Source: Streptomyces sp. Act143 (GTDB lineage: Bacteria; Actinomycetota; Actinomycetes; Streptomycetales; Streptomycetaceae). Taken from it: a stretch of DNA of 64,000 nt. The notes under the pieces were generated by a model. The model saw only the letters and a list, made by a program, of their open reading frames with translations. It ran no database searches and was not told where the DNA came from. The position numbers and the translations under genes were made by a program. Below, piece after piece: positions 25,261 through 34,677 of the stretch. The DNA is taken from assembly GCF_003143935.1 (NCBI RefSeq), contig NZ_QFRX01000001.1, forward strand, positions 6,708,977-6,772,976, written 5' to 3'. The stretch's first letter is position 1, and every line of letters begins with the position of its first letter.

Positions 25261-26568
25261 ATGACGCGGCCGGACGAGCCGTACTACGTCATGTACGACG
25301 CGGATTTCGGGCTCAGCGGACTCGCCGGGCGGCCGGAGCGTGAGCCGGTGTCCGTGCCGTTGCCGGGCGGCGGTGCCGACGGGGACGAGCAGATCGGGGT
25401 GGACGCCCGGAGCCTGCTGGCGTCGGGGCTGCCGGAGCCGGTGATCCGGACGCTGTGGCTGGCCGCCGACCGGGGGCGGTTCGATCCGGCCGGACCGGGC
25501 GGGACCGTACGGTCCTGGCTGACCGCCTGGTCCGAGGCGTATCCGCCGCCGGCGCCCAAGAAGCGCCCGCAGGGCGGCACGTACATCAGCGCCGTCACGC
25601 CCTACTTCTACCCCCGTCCCGTGCTGGTGGAGGCGGAGCTGCGCGCCGCCGTGCTCGCCGAGATCGATCTGCTCGCGGCGGACCTCGCACGGGCGGTGCC
25701 GGTGCCGGGCGCGGTCGGGGCACTGCGGTCGGCGGTCGCCGAGGCCGGGGCGGATCTGGGCCTCCGGCTGCTGCTGCGGACCCTGAAGGCGCACTCGGTG
25801 CGGGTGGACAAGGCGTGCCACGACCGGTTCGTCGCGCTCGGCGACACCTTCGAGTACTGCTTCGCGGTGATCACCGACGGCCTCGACGTCGACTGGCCGC
25901 CCCTGGACGTCGACCGCCGCGACAGCGCCTGGGACTTCGGCCTGTCCGCCCTCGCCGAGCGGTTCGCCGGGGACTGGCACGACCGCACGGCGCGGGAGAC
26001 CGTCCGGCTGGCGGCCGACTCCGACGGCGTCGGCCAGACGCCGGGCAGCGCGGCCGCCCTCCTGCTGGCGGACGTCACACGGCTGCTCGGCTCGCCGCTG
26101 TCCCCCGACACGCTCGGCACGCTGTGGCTGGCGGCGTGCGACGGCGGCTACCGGATCGACCGGTTCAGCATCGACGTACGGCACTGGCTGGAGCTGGTCG
26201 CCGACGTCTGCCGGGAGCACCTGCGGGAGGTCGCCCCGGGTCACCGGGCCGGCGCCCCGCCCGCGCCGCCGGGGCCGGTGGCCGAGGTGCTGCGGGAACT
26301 GCGGGATCTCGCACCCGAGTTGGCGGACCGGAGCGTGCAGCCGATGTGGCACCCCGTGCCCGGCGCGGCCGTGGTGCGGGCCCTGGAGGAGGTGGTGGCC
26401 GAGGTGGACCCCGACCTGGGCTTCCGGTTGTTCCTGCGGGCCCTGGTGGCGATGGCGGTGCCCTTGAGCGAGGAGCGCTACGCGCGACTGCTGGCGCTCG
26501 GGGAGCGGTTCGGGTACGGCGAGTTCCATGTGAGCCAGGTCGACGGCTTCGTCCAGCGGGACCTGTGA
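25261..26568 (+). CDS. Unknown protein made of two homologous halves
   Basis: This 435-residue soluble protein has no signal peptide or membrane span. I do not recognise the family. Each half repeats the same plan: a stretch with IRTLWLAADRGRF or LGTLWLAACDGGY followed by a Trp-Leu (SWLTAW, HWLELV); then ADLGLRLLLRTLKA or PDLGFRLFLRALVA; then RFVALGDTFEY or RLLALGERFGY. The internal duplication spans about residues 40-215 and 265-435. GGGCGGGGGACG directly before the ATG at 25261 supports this start over one 15 codons upstream. It stands alone downstream of tmRNA. Leu- and Arg-rich helices suggest an alpha-helical repeat fold; any function would be a guess. Confidence 0.75.
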   Translation: MTRPDEPYYVMYDADFGLSGLAGRPEREPVSVPLPGGGADGDEQIGVDARSLLASGLPEPVIRTLWLAADRGRFDPAGPGGTVRSWLTAWSEAYPPPAPKKRPQGGTYISAVTPYFYPRPVLVEAELRAAVLAEIDLLAADLARAVPVPGAVGALRSAVAEAGADLGLRLLLRTLKAHSVRVDKACHDRFVALGDTFEYCFAVITDGLDVDWPPLDVDRRDSAWDFGLSALAERFAGDWHDRTARETVRLAADSDGVGQTPGSAAALLLADVTRLLGSPLSPDTLGTLWLAACDGGYRIDRFSIDVRHWLELVADVCREHLREVAPGHRAGAPPAPPGPVAEVLRELRDLAPELADRSVQPMWHPVPGAAVVRALEEVVAEVDPDLGFRLFLRALVAMAVPLSEERYARLLALGERFGYGEFHVSQVDGFVQRDL

Positions 26569-26635
26569 CACCGCTGTGACCGGAAGTGTGGCTTCCGCCA
26601 CTGCCGGCCGGACCGGCCGCTGGTGAGGTGGGCGG

Positions 26636-27649
26636 ATGCCTACCGCCTCGCGGGCCGTGCCCGCCGCCGTCGCCAGTGTCCTGCTGCTCGCCGCGTGCGG
26701 TTCCGAGCGGGCCGGGCAGGAAGACGCCGCCGTCGACGGGCCGGTCAGTGCCGAGTCGTTGTGTCCGGGAGACTACGCGCAGTACGGCGCGACGCCGGCG
26801 TCCGCCGCACCGGCCGTGACCCCGTCCGGTACGCCGACGCCGCTTCCGGTGCCCTCCGTCAGCGGGCCCGGTGACAACGGCGTGAGGATCACCGGCCTGT
26901 ATGCCTGGGGGGCGGGGAGCAAGTGCGCGAGCGCCGACTGGTCCGCCGCCTTCGAGCTCACCAACCAGGGGACCCGGAAGGCGACTTACACGGTCACCTT
27001 CGGATTCCTCGCCGCGTCCGGCGGCTCGGTCGACAACGTCGCGCGGACCGTCGAGGCGGTCGCGCCCGGGGCCACCGTCAAGGACGTCGTGGCCATGAGG
27101 ACAATGACGGCCGCGCACCCGCCCGAGGTGACGGGCGTGCGGGTGATCAAGGTGCGCAGTGTGCCCGCCGCCGAGGCGCCGTCCGCCTCGGGCCCCTGCC
27201 CGGCGTCCGGGGTGCACGTGTACGCCGATCAGGGCGACGCCGCCATGGGGCTGCGGGTGGTCGGCCTGCACCTGGTCAACTGCGGCACCGACACCTACGA
27301 GCTCAACGGATACCCCGGGCTCGAGATCCTCGACGAGGACCACGAGCGGCCCGACGGCGTGCGCATCCTGCGGGGCACCGACGGGATCAGCCCCGCCGCG
27401 GGTGGTGGCGGCAGCCCGCGCCCCCTCGCCCTGCGGCCGGGCCAGGCCGCCCGCACGACGCTGGCCTGGCGCAACACCACCCAGGCGGGCGACCCGGTGA
27501 ACGCCCCGTACGTGCGCGTCCGCCCGAAGCCCGACGCCGCCCCGGTGACGGTGACACCGGAGCTGGACCTCGGGACGACGGGCGAACTGGGCGTGGGCCC
27601 CTGGGAGTTGGACGATTCCGCGGAATCGGGTCAGGTCAGGCCAGGCTGA
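26636..27649 (+). CDS. Exported lipoprotein with DUF4232 domain
   Basis: This 337-residue protein has a lipoprotein signal: AVPAAVASVLLLAACGS, with the lipobox cysteine near residue 22. A Ser/Pro-rich linker precedes an immunoglobulin-like region (FELTNQGTRKATYTVTFGFL). The C-terminal half fits the DUF4232 family: CPASGVHVYADQGDAAMGLR, VNCGTDTYELNGYPGLEIL, and RPGQAARTTLAWRNT. DUF4232 proteins are frequent exported proteins of Streptomyces without known activity. GAGGTGG about 6 bases before the ATG supports the start. Its end overlaps the convergent GH3 gene by 14 bases. Confidence 0.85.
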   Translation: MPTASRAVPAAVASVLLLAACGSERAGQEDAAVDGPVSAESLCPGDYAQYGATPASAAPAVTPSGTPTPLPVPSVSGPGDNGVRITGLYAWGAGSKCASADWSAAFELTNQGTRKATYTVTFGFLAASGGSVDNVARTVEAVAPGATVKDVVAMRTMTAAHPPEVTGVRVIKVRSVPAAEAPSASGPCPASGVHVYADQGDAAMGLRVVGLHLVNCGTDTYELNGYPGLEILDEDHERPDGVRILRGTDGISPAAGGGGSPRPLALRPGQAARTTLAWRNTTQAGDPVNAPYVRVRPKPDAAPVTVTPELDLGTTGELGVGPWELDDSAESGQVRPG

Positions 27650-30536
27650 ACGTCGACAGGCGCAGCCCCTCCCCCTTGAGCACCAGATACACATCGGTAC
27701 GGCCCCTCGCCGCCCGGGACAGGTCGGCGGTCACCGTCTCGTAGGTGTACGGCGACGCGGTGCCGTCGAAGGCCGCCGTGCCGACGAGGGTGCCGGTCGG
27801 GGAGCCGAGCCGTATCTCGACCGTGCCGGACGGTCCGGCCACCCGTGCGGTGAACGTGGTCGCCCGCGACTCGAGCCGGGAGTCCGCGAACTTCAGCCAC
27901 GCCCCCTCGGACGCCGCCGACACCGCCGTACCGCGCTCCTTGGACTCGTCGACGAGGCGGGTGCCGTTGTAGTCGTCGAAGTTCTCGGCGCGGGTCGTAC
28001 GGGTCAGATCGCGGGCCGGGATGGTCTCGCCGGCCACCTGCCAGGTGGTGCGGGTGCGGATGTCCGCGGAGGAGGCGCCGGCCAGGATGTCGTACGTGCC
28101 CTTCTCCGTCACCCACTTGGAACGGGTGACGTCCCAGTGGGCGAGGTCCTTCGCCGACAGCTTCAACCGGACCGTCCTCGTCTCGCCCGGCTTCAGCGCG
28201 ACCCGCTGGAAGGCCTTGAGCTGCTTCAGCGGCTGCTTGTCGCGGGAGACGCGCTGGTGGACGTAGAGCTGGACGACCTCGTCGCCCGCGCGGCTGCCGG
28301 TGTTGGTGACCTTCACCTCGTAGCCGCTGCCGGTCCTCCTCAACTGGCCGTAGCGGAACGACGTGTAGGACAGGCCGTGGCCGAAGGGGTAGAGGGCCTC
28401 GCCCTTGAAGTACTGGTAGGTGCGGTCGGACTTGATGATGTCGTAGTCGAGGATCGAGGGGAGGTCGGACTCGGCGCGGTACCAGGTCTGGGTGAGGCGG
28501 CCGGAGGGGTTGGCGTCGCCGTACAGCAGGTCCGCCAGGGCGTTGCCGGTCTCCTGGCCCGCGTGGGAGGTCCACAGGAGGGCCGGGATGTCCTGCTGCA
28601 CCGAGCCGAGCGTGGTCGGGTAGCTGTTCTCGACCACCACGACCGTGTGCGGGTTGGCCTTGCGGACCGCCCTGACCAGGGCCTCCTGCGCCGGGGCCAG
28701 CCCCATGTCGGTGCGGTCGTGGGCCTCACGGCCGTTGATCGACGGGTTGGAGCCGACGACCACGACCGCCGCGTCCTTGCCCCGGACGGCGGCCACGGCC
28801 GCCTCGGTGCCGTCGCGGACGACGTCCTTGGTGTAGTGGGCTGCCTGCTCCTTGGGCACCAGGCCGAGCGTGCCGTCGGCGCCGGTCGGGCCGACGTAGA
28901 CCGGGTTGCTCCACCAGGACTCCTCGGTCTCGTAGCCCGCGTAGCGCAGCAGGTAGCCGCCGTCGGGCTGCCGCTCCAGCTTGAACTGCTGCTGGACGTA
29001 CCAGCCGCCCGGCTGGGTCTGGTCGTCGGCGAACCCGGACCAGTTGTAGCCGACGTACTTGCCGTTGACCGCCGAGCGCAGGGCGACCACGCCCCCGCCC
29101 CAGTCGAAGACGTCGAACTGGGTCGGTGCGGTGGGGGTCTGGGCGCTCTCCTTCAGCAGGGCGCCGCCGGTGGTGATGTACTTGCCGGTCGCCGTGTTCT
29201 TCAGGGCGATGCGGTCGACGCCCTCGCTGGTCGCGACGTCGGTGCCGAGCTTGGCCGCGATGCCCTCGGCCGGGGTGACGGCGTAGGGGAGGGTGCCGGA
29301 GTACCAGTCGGTGTAGAGGGTGTCGGCGAGGGGGCCGACGACGGCCACGTTCTTCTGCGACTTCTTCAGCGGCAGCGCGCCCGCCTGGTTCTTGAGCAGC
29401 ACCGCGCCCTCGGTCGCCGCCGTGCGCGCCAGCCGCTGGTGGGCCGGGCTGTTGATGACGGACTTGTCGATCGCGCCGTACCTGCCGCCGCCCGGGTCGA
29501 ACTCGCCGAGCCGGACGCGGACGGACAGGATGTGCCCGGCGGCCTCGTCCACGTCCGCTTCCTTCAGCAGGCCCTGTGCCAGCGCCGACTTGACGGCGCC
29601 GGTCGTCACCGAGGAGTCCGCGTCGTTGTCCGTGAAGCTGTCGATGCCGGCCTTGATCGCCGCCGCGTCTCCCTCGGTCACGTTCGGGTAGTACTGCTGG
29701 TCGCCGTGGAGGTTGCCCGGTGCGAAGGCGTCGGTGACGTTGAGGAGGTCGTAGGAGGACCACGTGCGCACGACCTCGTCCAGGTCCGGACTGACCGTGT
29801 TGGGGCGGCCGTTGACGAGGTTGTAGGACGACATCACACCCGTCGCCGCGTCCGCCTCGATCGCGGGCTTGAACGCCGCCTCGTCGTACTCCTTCGCCAC
29901 CCGCGGGCGCAGGTCGGAGGAGGTCGTGGTGCGGTGCCACTCGTTGTTGTTGGCGAGGTAGTGCTTGATGGTGGGGGCCGTCTTGAGGTGGTCCGGGTCG
30001 CCGCCGGTCAGGCCCTCGCCGTACGCCGTCGACAGCGCGCCGGTCAGTGCGGGGTCCTCGCTGTAGCCCTCCTCGTTGCGGCCCCAGCGGGGGTCGCGGA
30101 GCAGGTTCACCACCGGCGCCCACAGGTTGAGGCCCCAGCCGGCGGGGCGTTCCTGCTGGAAGCCGCGGGCCTCGTCGCCGACCGCCGAGCCGACCTGCTC
30201 CATCAGGGCCGGGTCCCAGCTGGAGGCCAGCCCTATGGCCTGCGGGAAGACGGTGGTCTCGCCGAGCCAGGCGACGCCGTGCAGGGCCTCGGTGCCGGTG
30301 CGGAAGGACTGGATGCCGAGGCGGGGGACCGCCGCCTGGTACTGGTGCAGCAGGGAGATCTTCTCGTCGAGGGTGAGGCGGTCGAGGAGGTCGTCGACGC
30401 GCCGGTCCACGGAGAGGGACGGGTCGCGGAAGGGGTACGCGGGGTCTTCGGCGTGCGCGGGGAGGGCGGCGGCGAGGCCCGCCACCAGGGCCAGCGCCAC
30501 CGCGAGCGTGGATCTACGTCTCTTGCTGCCTCTCAT
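27636..30536 (-). CDS. Exported GH3 beta-glycosidase with inserted fascin-like and C-terminal CBM-like domains
   Basis: This 966-residue secreted enzyme probably releases beta-linked glucose or xylose from oligosaccharides. A signal peptide (STLAVALALVAGLAAALPAHA) is followed by the GH3 barrel, with the nucleophile Asp near 267 in LLNVTDAFAP, and the GH3 C-terminal domain. That domain is split by an insert at about 435-565 (ATGKYITTGGAL, SAVNGKYVGYNWSG) resembling a fascin or beta-trefoil sugar-binding fold. A fibronectin-III-like domain near 720-800 and a CBM6-like tail (ENFDDYNGTR, VEIRLGSPTGTLVG) complete it. It is the last gene of the xyloside operon, 44 bases after lacI. The substrate is inferred from its neighbours. 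Confidence 0.9.
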   Translation of the reverse strand: MRGSKRRRSTLAVALALVAGLAAALPAHAEDPAYPFRDPSLSVDRRVDDLLDRLTLDEKISLLHQYQAAVPRLGIQSFRTGTEALHGVAWLGETTVFPQAIGLASSWDPALMEQVGSAVGDEARGFQQERPAGWGLNLWAPVVNLLRDPRWGRNEEGYSEDPALTGALSTAYGEGLTGGDPDHLKTAPTIKHYLANNNEWHRTTTSSDLRPRVAKEYDEAAFKPAIEADAATGVMSSYNLVNGRPNTVSPDLDEVVRTWSSYDLLNVTDAFAPGNLHGDQQYYPNVTEGDAAAIKAGIDSFTDNDADSSVTTGAVKSALAQGLLKEADVDEAAGHILSVRVRLGEFDPGGGRYGAIDKSVINSPAHQRLARTAATEGAVLLKNQAGALPLKKSQKNVAVVGPLADTLYTDWYSGTLPYAVTPAEGIAAKLGTDVATSEGVDRIALKNTATGKYITTGGALLKESAQTPTAPTQFDVFDWGGGVVALRSAVNGKYVGYNWSGFADDQTQPGGWYVQQQFKLERQPDGGYLLRYAGYETEESWWSNPVYVGPTGADGTLGLVPKEQAAHYTKDVVRDGTEAAVAAVRGKDAAVVVVGSNPSINGREAHDRTDMGLAPAQEALVRAVRKANPHTVVVVENSYPTTLGSVQQDIPALLWTSHAGQETGNALADLLYGDANPSGRLTQTWYRAESDLPSILDYDIIKSDRTYQYFKGEALYPFGHGLSYTSFRYGQLRRTGSGYEVKVTNTGSRAGDEVVQLYVHQRVSRDKQPLKQLKAFQRVALKPGETRTVRLKLSAKDLAHWDVTRSKWVTEKGTYDILAGASSADIRTRTTWQVAGETIPARDLTRTTRAENFDDYNGTRLVDESKERGTAVSAASEGAWLKFADSRLESRATTFTARVAGPSGTVEIRLGSPTGTLVGTAAFDGTASPYTYETVTADLSRAARGRTDVYLVLKGEGLRLSTFSLA

Positions 30537-30580
30537 CGATCGGCTCCTTCAGATAGGGCCTTGCATCAACAGGGGTCATC

Positions 30581-31591
30581 TCAGGGCGTGTTGCGCGGGG
30601 CGGTGCTCGCGCGTTCCGTCATCCGCGGCGGCAGCAGCGTGGCCTCGGGCACGGTCTTGGCGTCGAGCTTGCGTATCAGCAGCTCCACGGCCCGTTCCCC
30701 CACCTCGGCGGAGGGCAGGGCGACCGAGGTGACGGGGACGCGGAGGTTCGCGGCGAGTTCGTCGGGGCAGATCGCGGTGATCGACAGATCGGCGGGGACC
30801 CGCAGGCCGAGCTGCTCGAAGGCGTCGACGAGCGGTTCCAGGACCGCCTCGTTGTGGACGACGATTCCCGTCAACGCGGGGTGCTCGCGCAGCAGTTGCT
30901 CGGCGACCTCGCGGGCGGCGGCGGGTGTGGCCTCGCAGGGGTGGACGGAGGAGGCGAGGCGGCCCCGGTCCGCGGCGGCGGTGAAGCCCTGGACCACCCG
31001 CTGGGCGAACGCGGTCTGGCGGACGTAGACCTCGGGAGGTGAGCCGACGAGGGCCACCACCCGGTGCCCGAGCCGGGCCAGATGCTCCACGCACGCCTCG
31101 CCGGCCGCCGCGAAGTCGAGGTCGATGCAGGTGAGGCCGTCGGCGTCGGCGGGGAAGCCGATCATCACCGAGGGGCGGTCCAGGGAGCGCAGCAACGGCA
31201 GCCGGGGGTCGTCGAGTTGGACGTCCATGACGACGAACGCGTCCACCAGCGCGGTGTCGGCGACCCGCCGCAGCCCGTCCTCGCCCTCCTCCTGGGTGAG
31301 GAGCAGCACGTCGTGGTCGTGGCGCCGGGCCGTGGTCACCACCGACACCGCGAACTGCATGACGACCGGGACGTGGATGCCGGTCCGTAAGGGCACGACG
31401 AGGGCCAGCACATTGGATCTGCTGCTGGCCAGGGCGCGGGCGCCCGCGTGCGGGCGGTAGCCGAGCTCGCGGATGGACGCCTCGACGCGCTGCCGGGTCT
31501 CCTCGGAGATGGGGCGCTTGCCGCTGAGGGCGTAGGACACGGTGCTGGGGGAGACGCCCGCGTGCCGGGCCACATCGGTGATCTTCACCAT
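30581..31591 (-). CDS. LacI-family regulator of the xyloside operon
   Basis: This 336-residue repressor has an N-terminal HTH, KITDVARHAGVSPSTVSYALSG, and hinge helix LASSRSN near 55-61. A periplasmic-binding-like sugar domain follows, with typical motifs (GIVVHNEAVLEPLVDAF and SITAICPDELA). It is translationally coupled to the alpha-xylosidase gene: the stop TGA and start ATG share one base at 31591. Two palindromes with the CGAA-GCGC-TTCG type of LacI operator lie before the first operon gene at 36966-37004, and I infer this protein binds them and is released by a xyloside or related sugar. Confidence 0.92.
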   Translation of the reverse strand: MVKITDVARHAGVSPSTVSYALSGKRPISEETRQRVEASIRELGYRPHAGARALASSRSNVLALVVPLRTGIHVPVVMQFAVSVVTTARRHDHDVLLLTQEEGEDGLRRVADTALVDAFVVMDVQLDDPRLPLLRSLDRPSVMIGFPADADGLTCIDLDFAAAGEACVEHLARLGHRVVALVGSPPEVYVRQTAFAQRVVQGFTAAADRGRLASSVHPCEATPAAAREVAEQLLREHPALTGIVVHNEAVLEPLVDAFEQLGLRVPADLSITAICPDELAANLRVPVTSVALPSAEVGERAVELLIRKLDAKTVPEATLLPPRMTERASTAPRNTP

Positions 31592-33840
31592 CAGTCCAGC
31601 TCCAGCGAGAGGAAGCCGGTGCCCGCCGCGGCCCGCGCGGTGCGCTCCCCGGCGGCCAGCCCCCACGGCGCCTTCGGGTCGGCGCACGATGCCCGCAGGG
31701 TGTCCCCTTCGCGTACGACGGTGAAGGCGGCCTCCCCGACCCGCACCGTCACCTGCGCGCCCCGCTCCAGTCCGTAGGCCCGCAGGGTCACCCCGTCGGC
31801 GTGGTCGTAGTCGGGCCGGTCGGCCACCGCGCCCACCGGGACGACCGCGCCCGGCCGGACCAGCAGCGGCACGCTCATGAAGTCGTGCCGCTCCTTCACC
31901 CAGCGCGGCCCGGTCACCGTCTCGCCGGTCACGTAGTGGGTCCAGGTGCCCTCGGGCACGTAGTACGCCACCTCCCCGTCGTCGGAGAACACGGGCGCCA
32001 CCAGCAGGTCGGGCCCGAGCATGTACTGCCGCTCCAGGTGCGCGCACCCGGGGTCGTCCGGGAACTCCAGGACCATGGCCCGCATGACGGGGGTGCCCTC
32101 GGCGTGGGCGGTGCGGGCGGCCTCGTAGAGGTAGGGCATGAGGCCGAGCTTGAGGCGGGTGAAGTGCCGCAGGACGTCCACCGACTCCTCGTCGAAGAGC
32201 CACGGCACCCGGTAGGAGGAGCTGCCGTGCAGCCGGCTGTGCGAGGACAGCAGGCCGAAGGCCAGCCACCGTTTGAACAGGGCGGGGCTCGGCGTGCCCT
32301 CGAAGCCGCCGATGTCGTGGCTCCAGAAGCCGAAGCCGGACAGCCCGAGGGAGAGGCCGCCGCGGAGCGACTCGGCCATCGACTCGTACGTCGCCTCGCA
32401 GTCGCCGCCCCAGTGCACCGGGAACTTCTGGCTGCCGGCCGTCGCCGAGCGGGCGAAGACGACCGCCTCCTCCTCGCCCCGGTGCTTGCGCAGCACGTCG
32501 AAGACCGTGCGGTTGTAGAGGTACGTGTAGTAGTTGTGCATCCGCTCGGGGTCCGAGCCGTCGGCCCAGGCCACGTCCGTCGGCACCCGCTCGCCGAAGT
32601 CCGTCTTGAAGCAGTCCACGCCCTGCGCGAGCAGCGCCTCCAGCTTGCCCGCGTACCAGTCGCGGGCGGCCGGGGAGGTGAAGTCGACCAGCGCCATGCC
32701 CGGTTGCCACAGGTCCCACTGCCACACGCTGCCGTCGGGCCGCTTCAGCAGATGCCCGAGCGCCTTGCCCTCCGCGAACAGCGGGGAGCGCTGGGCGATG
32801 TACGGATTGATCCAGACGCTGACCCGCAGGTCCCGGTCGTGCAGCCGGGACAGCATGCCCGCCGGGTCGGGGAAGACCCGCGGGTCCCACTGGAAGTCGC
32901 ACCAGTTGAACTCGCGCATCCAGAAGCAGTCGAAGTGGAAGACGGACAGCGGCAGTTCGCGCTCCCGCATGCCCTCGATGAACGACGTCACCGTCTCCTC
33001 GTCGTACGACGTCGTGAAGGACGTCGACAGCCACAGCCCGAACGACCAGGCGGGCGGCAGCGCCGGGCGGCCGGTGAGGGCGGTGTACTTGCGGAGGACG
33101 TCCTTCGGCTCCGGGCCGTAGATGACGTAGTACGTCAACTGCTGGGTCTCGGCGCTGAACTGGACCCTCGAGACCGTCTCCGAGCCGACCTCGAAGGAGA
33201 CCTTGCCCGGGTGGTCGACGAAGACGCCGTAGCCCGCGTCGGTGAGGTAGAACGGCACGTTCTTGTAGGCCTGTTCGGTGGCCGTGCCGCCGTCGGCGTT
33301 CCAGATGTCGACGACCTGGCCGTTCTTGACGAGCGGGCCGAAGCGTTCACCGAGGCCGTAGACGGAGGTGCCGACGCCGAGGTTGAGCTGCTCGCGCAGG
33401 TAGTGGGCGCCGTCCGCGTCGCGCATGATGCCCATGCCCTTGGTGCCGCTGGAGGTGAGCGTGCGGCCCTGGGCCAGGAAGTCGACGTGCCAGGGGCCCG
33501 TGCGGGCCACCCGGACCGACAGGGCGCCGGAGGTGAGGGTGGCGTGCTCCTCGTCGTACTCGGTGTGCACCCCGGACTCGTCCTTCGTCACCTCGAACTG
33601 GGGGCCGCGCGGCTGTTCGCCCTCGAAGTGGGTGAAGGTGAGGCCGATGACGTCGGGCATCGGGGAGTGGGCGCTGATCGTCACGACCGGTCCCTTCAGC
33701 AGGTCGCCGCGGTGGCGGATGGGCTGCGTGGGCGCGTGGATCTCCAGCGCGCTCTCGGCGGCGGTGACGTCGAGGACCTCGACCGGGTGGGCCGCGGTGA
33801 CGCCCTCGCGCAGCAGCCAGTAGCCGTCGGTGAACTTCAT
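31591..33840 (-). CDS. GH31 alpha-xylosidase (YicI type)
   Basis: This 749-residue cytoplasmic enzyme cleaves terminal alpha-xylosyl units, such as isoprimeverose from xyloglucan. The nucleophile is Asp near 413 in CFKTDFGERVP and the acid/base is Asp near 479 in HWGGDC. In E. coli YicI these are Asp416 and Asp482, and KTDFGE is the alpha-xylosidase version of the GH31 motif. There is no signal peptide, so the sugar must be imported first by the transporter encoded upstream. AAGGA is nine bases before the ATG. It overlaps the lacI start by one base. Confidence 0.93.
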   Translation of the reverse strand: MKFTDGYWLLREGVTAAHPVEVLDVTAAESALEIHAPTQPIRHRGDLLKGPVVTISAHSPMPDVIGLTFTHFEGEQPRGPQFEVTKDESGVHTEYDEEHATLTSGALSVRVARTGPWHVDFLAQGRTLTSSGTKGMGIMRDADGAHYLREQLNLGVGTSVYGLGERFGPLVKNGQVVDIWNADGGTATEQAYKNVPFYLTDAGYGVFVDHPGKVSFEVGSETVSRVQFSAETQQLTYYVIYGPEPKDVLRKYTALTGRPALPPAWSFGLWLSTSFTTSYDEETVTSFIEGMRERELPLSVFHFDCFWMREFNWCDFQWDPRVFPDPAGMLSRLHDRDLRVSVWINPYIAQRSPLFAEGKALGHLLKRPDGSVWQWDLWQPGMALVDFTSPAARDWYAGKLEALLAQGVDCFKTDFGERVPTDVAWADGSDPERMHNYYTYLYNRTVFDVLRKHRGEEEAVVFARSATAGSQKFPVHWGGDCEATYESMAESLRGGLSLGLSGFGFWSHDIGGFEGTPSPALFKRWLAFGLLSSHSRLHGSSSYRVPWLFDEESVDVLRHFTRLKLGLMPYLYEAARTAHAEGTPVMRAMVLEFPDDPGCAHLERQYMLGPDLLVAPVFSDDGEVAYYVPEGTWTHYVTGETVTGPRWVKERHDFMSVPLLVRPGAVVPVGAVADRPDYDHADGVTLRAYGLERGAQVTVRVGEAAFTVVREGDTLRASCADPKAPWGLAAGERTARAAAGTGFLSLELD

Positions 33841-33852
33841 GTGGGGGTGTCC

Positions 33853-34677
33853 TTACTTCACGGCTCCCACGGCGATGCCGCGGGTGAGCGTGCGCTGGAA
33901 GAGGAGGAAGAACACGATCGCGGGCAGCACGCCGAGCAGGGCCGCCGCGTTGGTCATGGTGGCGTCCATCAGACGCTGGCCCTGGAGGACGCCGAGGGCC
34001 ACCGACACCGTCTGGTTGTCGTTGGAGATCAGCATGACCAGGGGGAGCAGGAACTCGTTCCAGGTCCAGATGAAGAAGAACACCGCCAGCACGCCGAGGG
34101 TCGGGCGGCTGACCGGGACGACGATCCGCCACAGGATCTGCCACTTGTTCGCGCCGTCGATCCGGGCCGCCTCGATGATCTCGCGGGGGAACTCGCCCAG
34201 CACGGAGGAGAGCAGATACGTGCCGAACGCCGCCTGGATGACGGTGAACACGATGATCACGCTCAGCCTCGTGTCGTAGAGGCCGGCCTCCTTGCTCAGG
34301 TAGTAGATCGGGTAGACCAGCGCCTCCTGCGGCAGCAGGTTCGCCAGCACGAAGAAGGCGAGGACCCAGGTGCGGCCCTTGACGCGGCCGATGCCGATCG
34401 CGTACGCGTTGAGGACCGACAAGGCCACGGCCAGGATCGCGACGAAGCCGCTGATCAGCAGGGAGTTGAACAGCTTCTGGCTGTAGTCGACGCGCTCCCA
34501 GAAATCCTTCAGGCCGTCGACGTAGAAGCCGTCGGGGAGGCTCAGCGGGCCGTTCTGGCTGTACTCCGCCGGGGACTTGAAGGCGTTGAGCGTGACGATC
34601 AGGAACGGCACGATCATGAACAGGGCGGCGACGCACAGGGCGATGAGGACGGGGTAACGCCGGAGCGCGGTGCTCAT
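33853..34677 (-). CDS. Sugar ABC permease, MalG type (xyloside importer)
   Basis: This 274-residue membrane protein has six spans and the EAA loop EIIEAARIDGANKWQILWRIVVP, ending QRTLTRGIAVGAVK. The ATG at 34677 overlaps the stop of the preceding permease by four bases (ATGA) with GGAGGAGAG just before it, which fixes the start. Twelve bases separate it from the alpha-xylosidase gene. As for the other importer in the window, no ATPase gene is present. Confidence 0.93.
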   Translation of the reverse strand: MSTALRRYPVLIALCVAALFMIVPFLIVTLNAFKSPAEYSQNGPLSLPDGFYVDGLKDFWERVDYSQKLFNSLLISGFVAILAVALSVLNAYAIGIGRVKGRTWVLAFFVLANLLPQEALVYPIYYLSKEAGLYDTRLSVIIVFTVIQAAFGTYLLSSVLGEFPREIIEAARIDGANKWQILWRIVVPVSRPTLGVLAVFFFIWTWNEFLLPLVMLISNDNQTVSVALGVLQGQRLMDATMTNAAALLGVLPAIVFFLLFQRTLTRGIAVGAVK

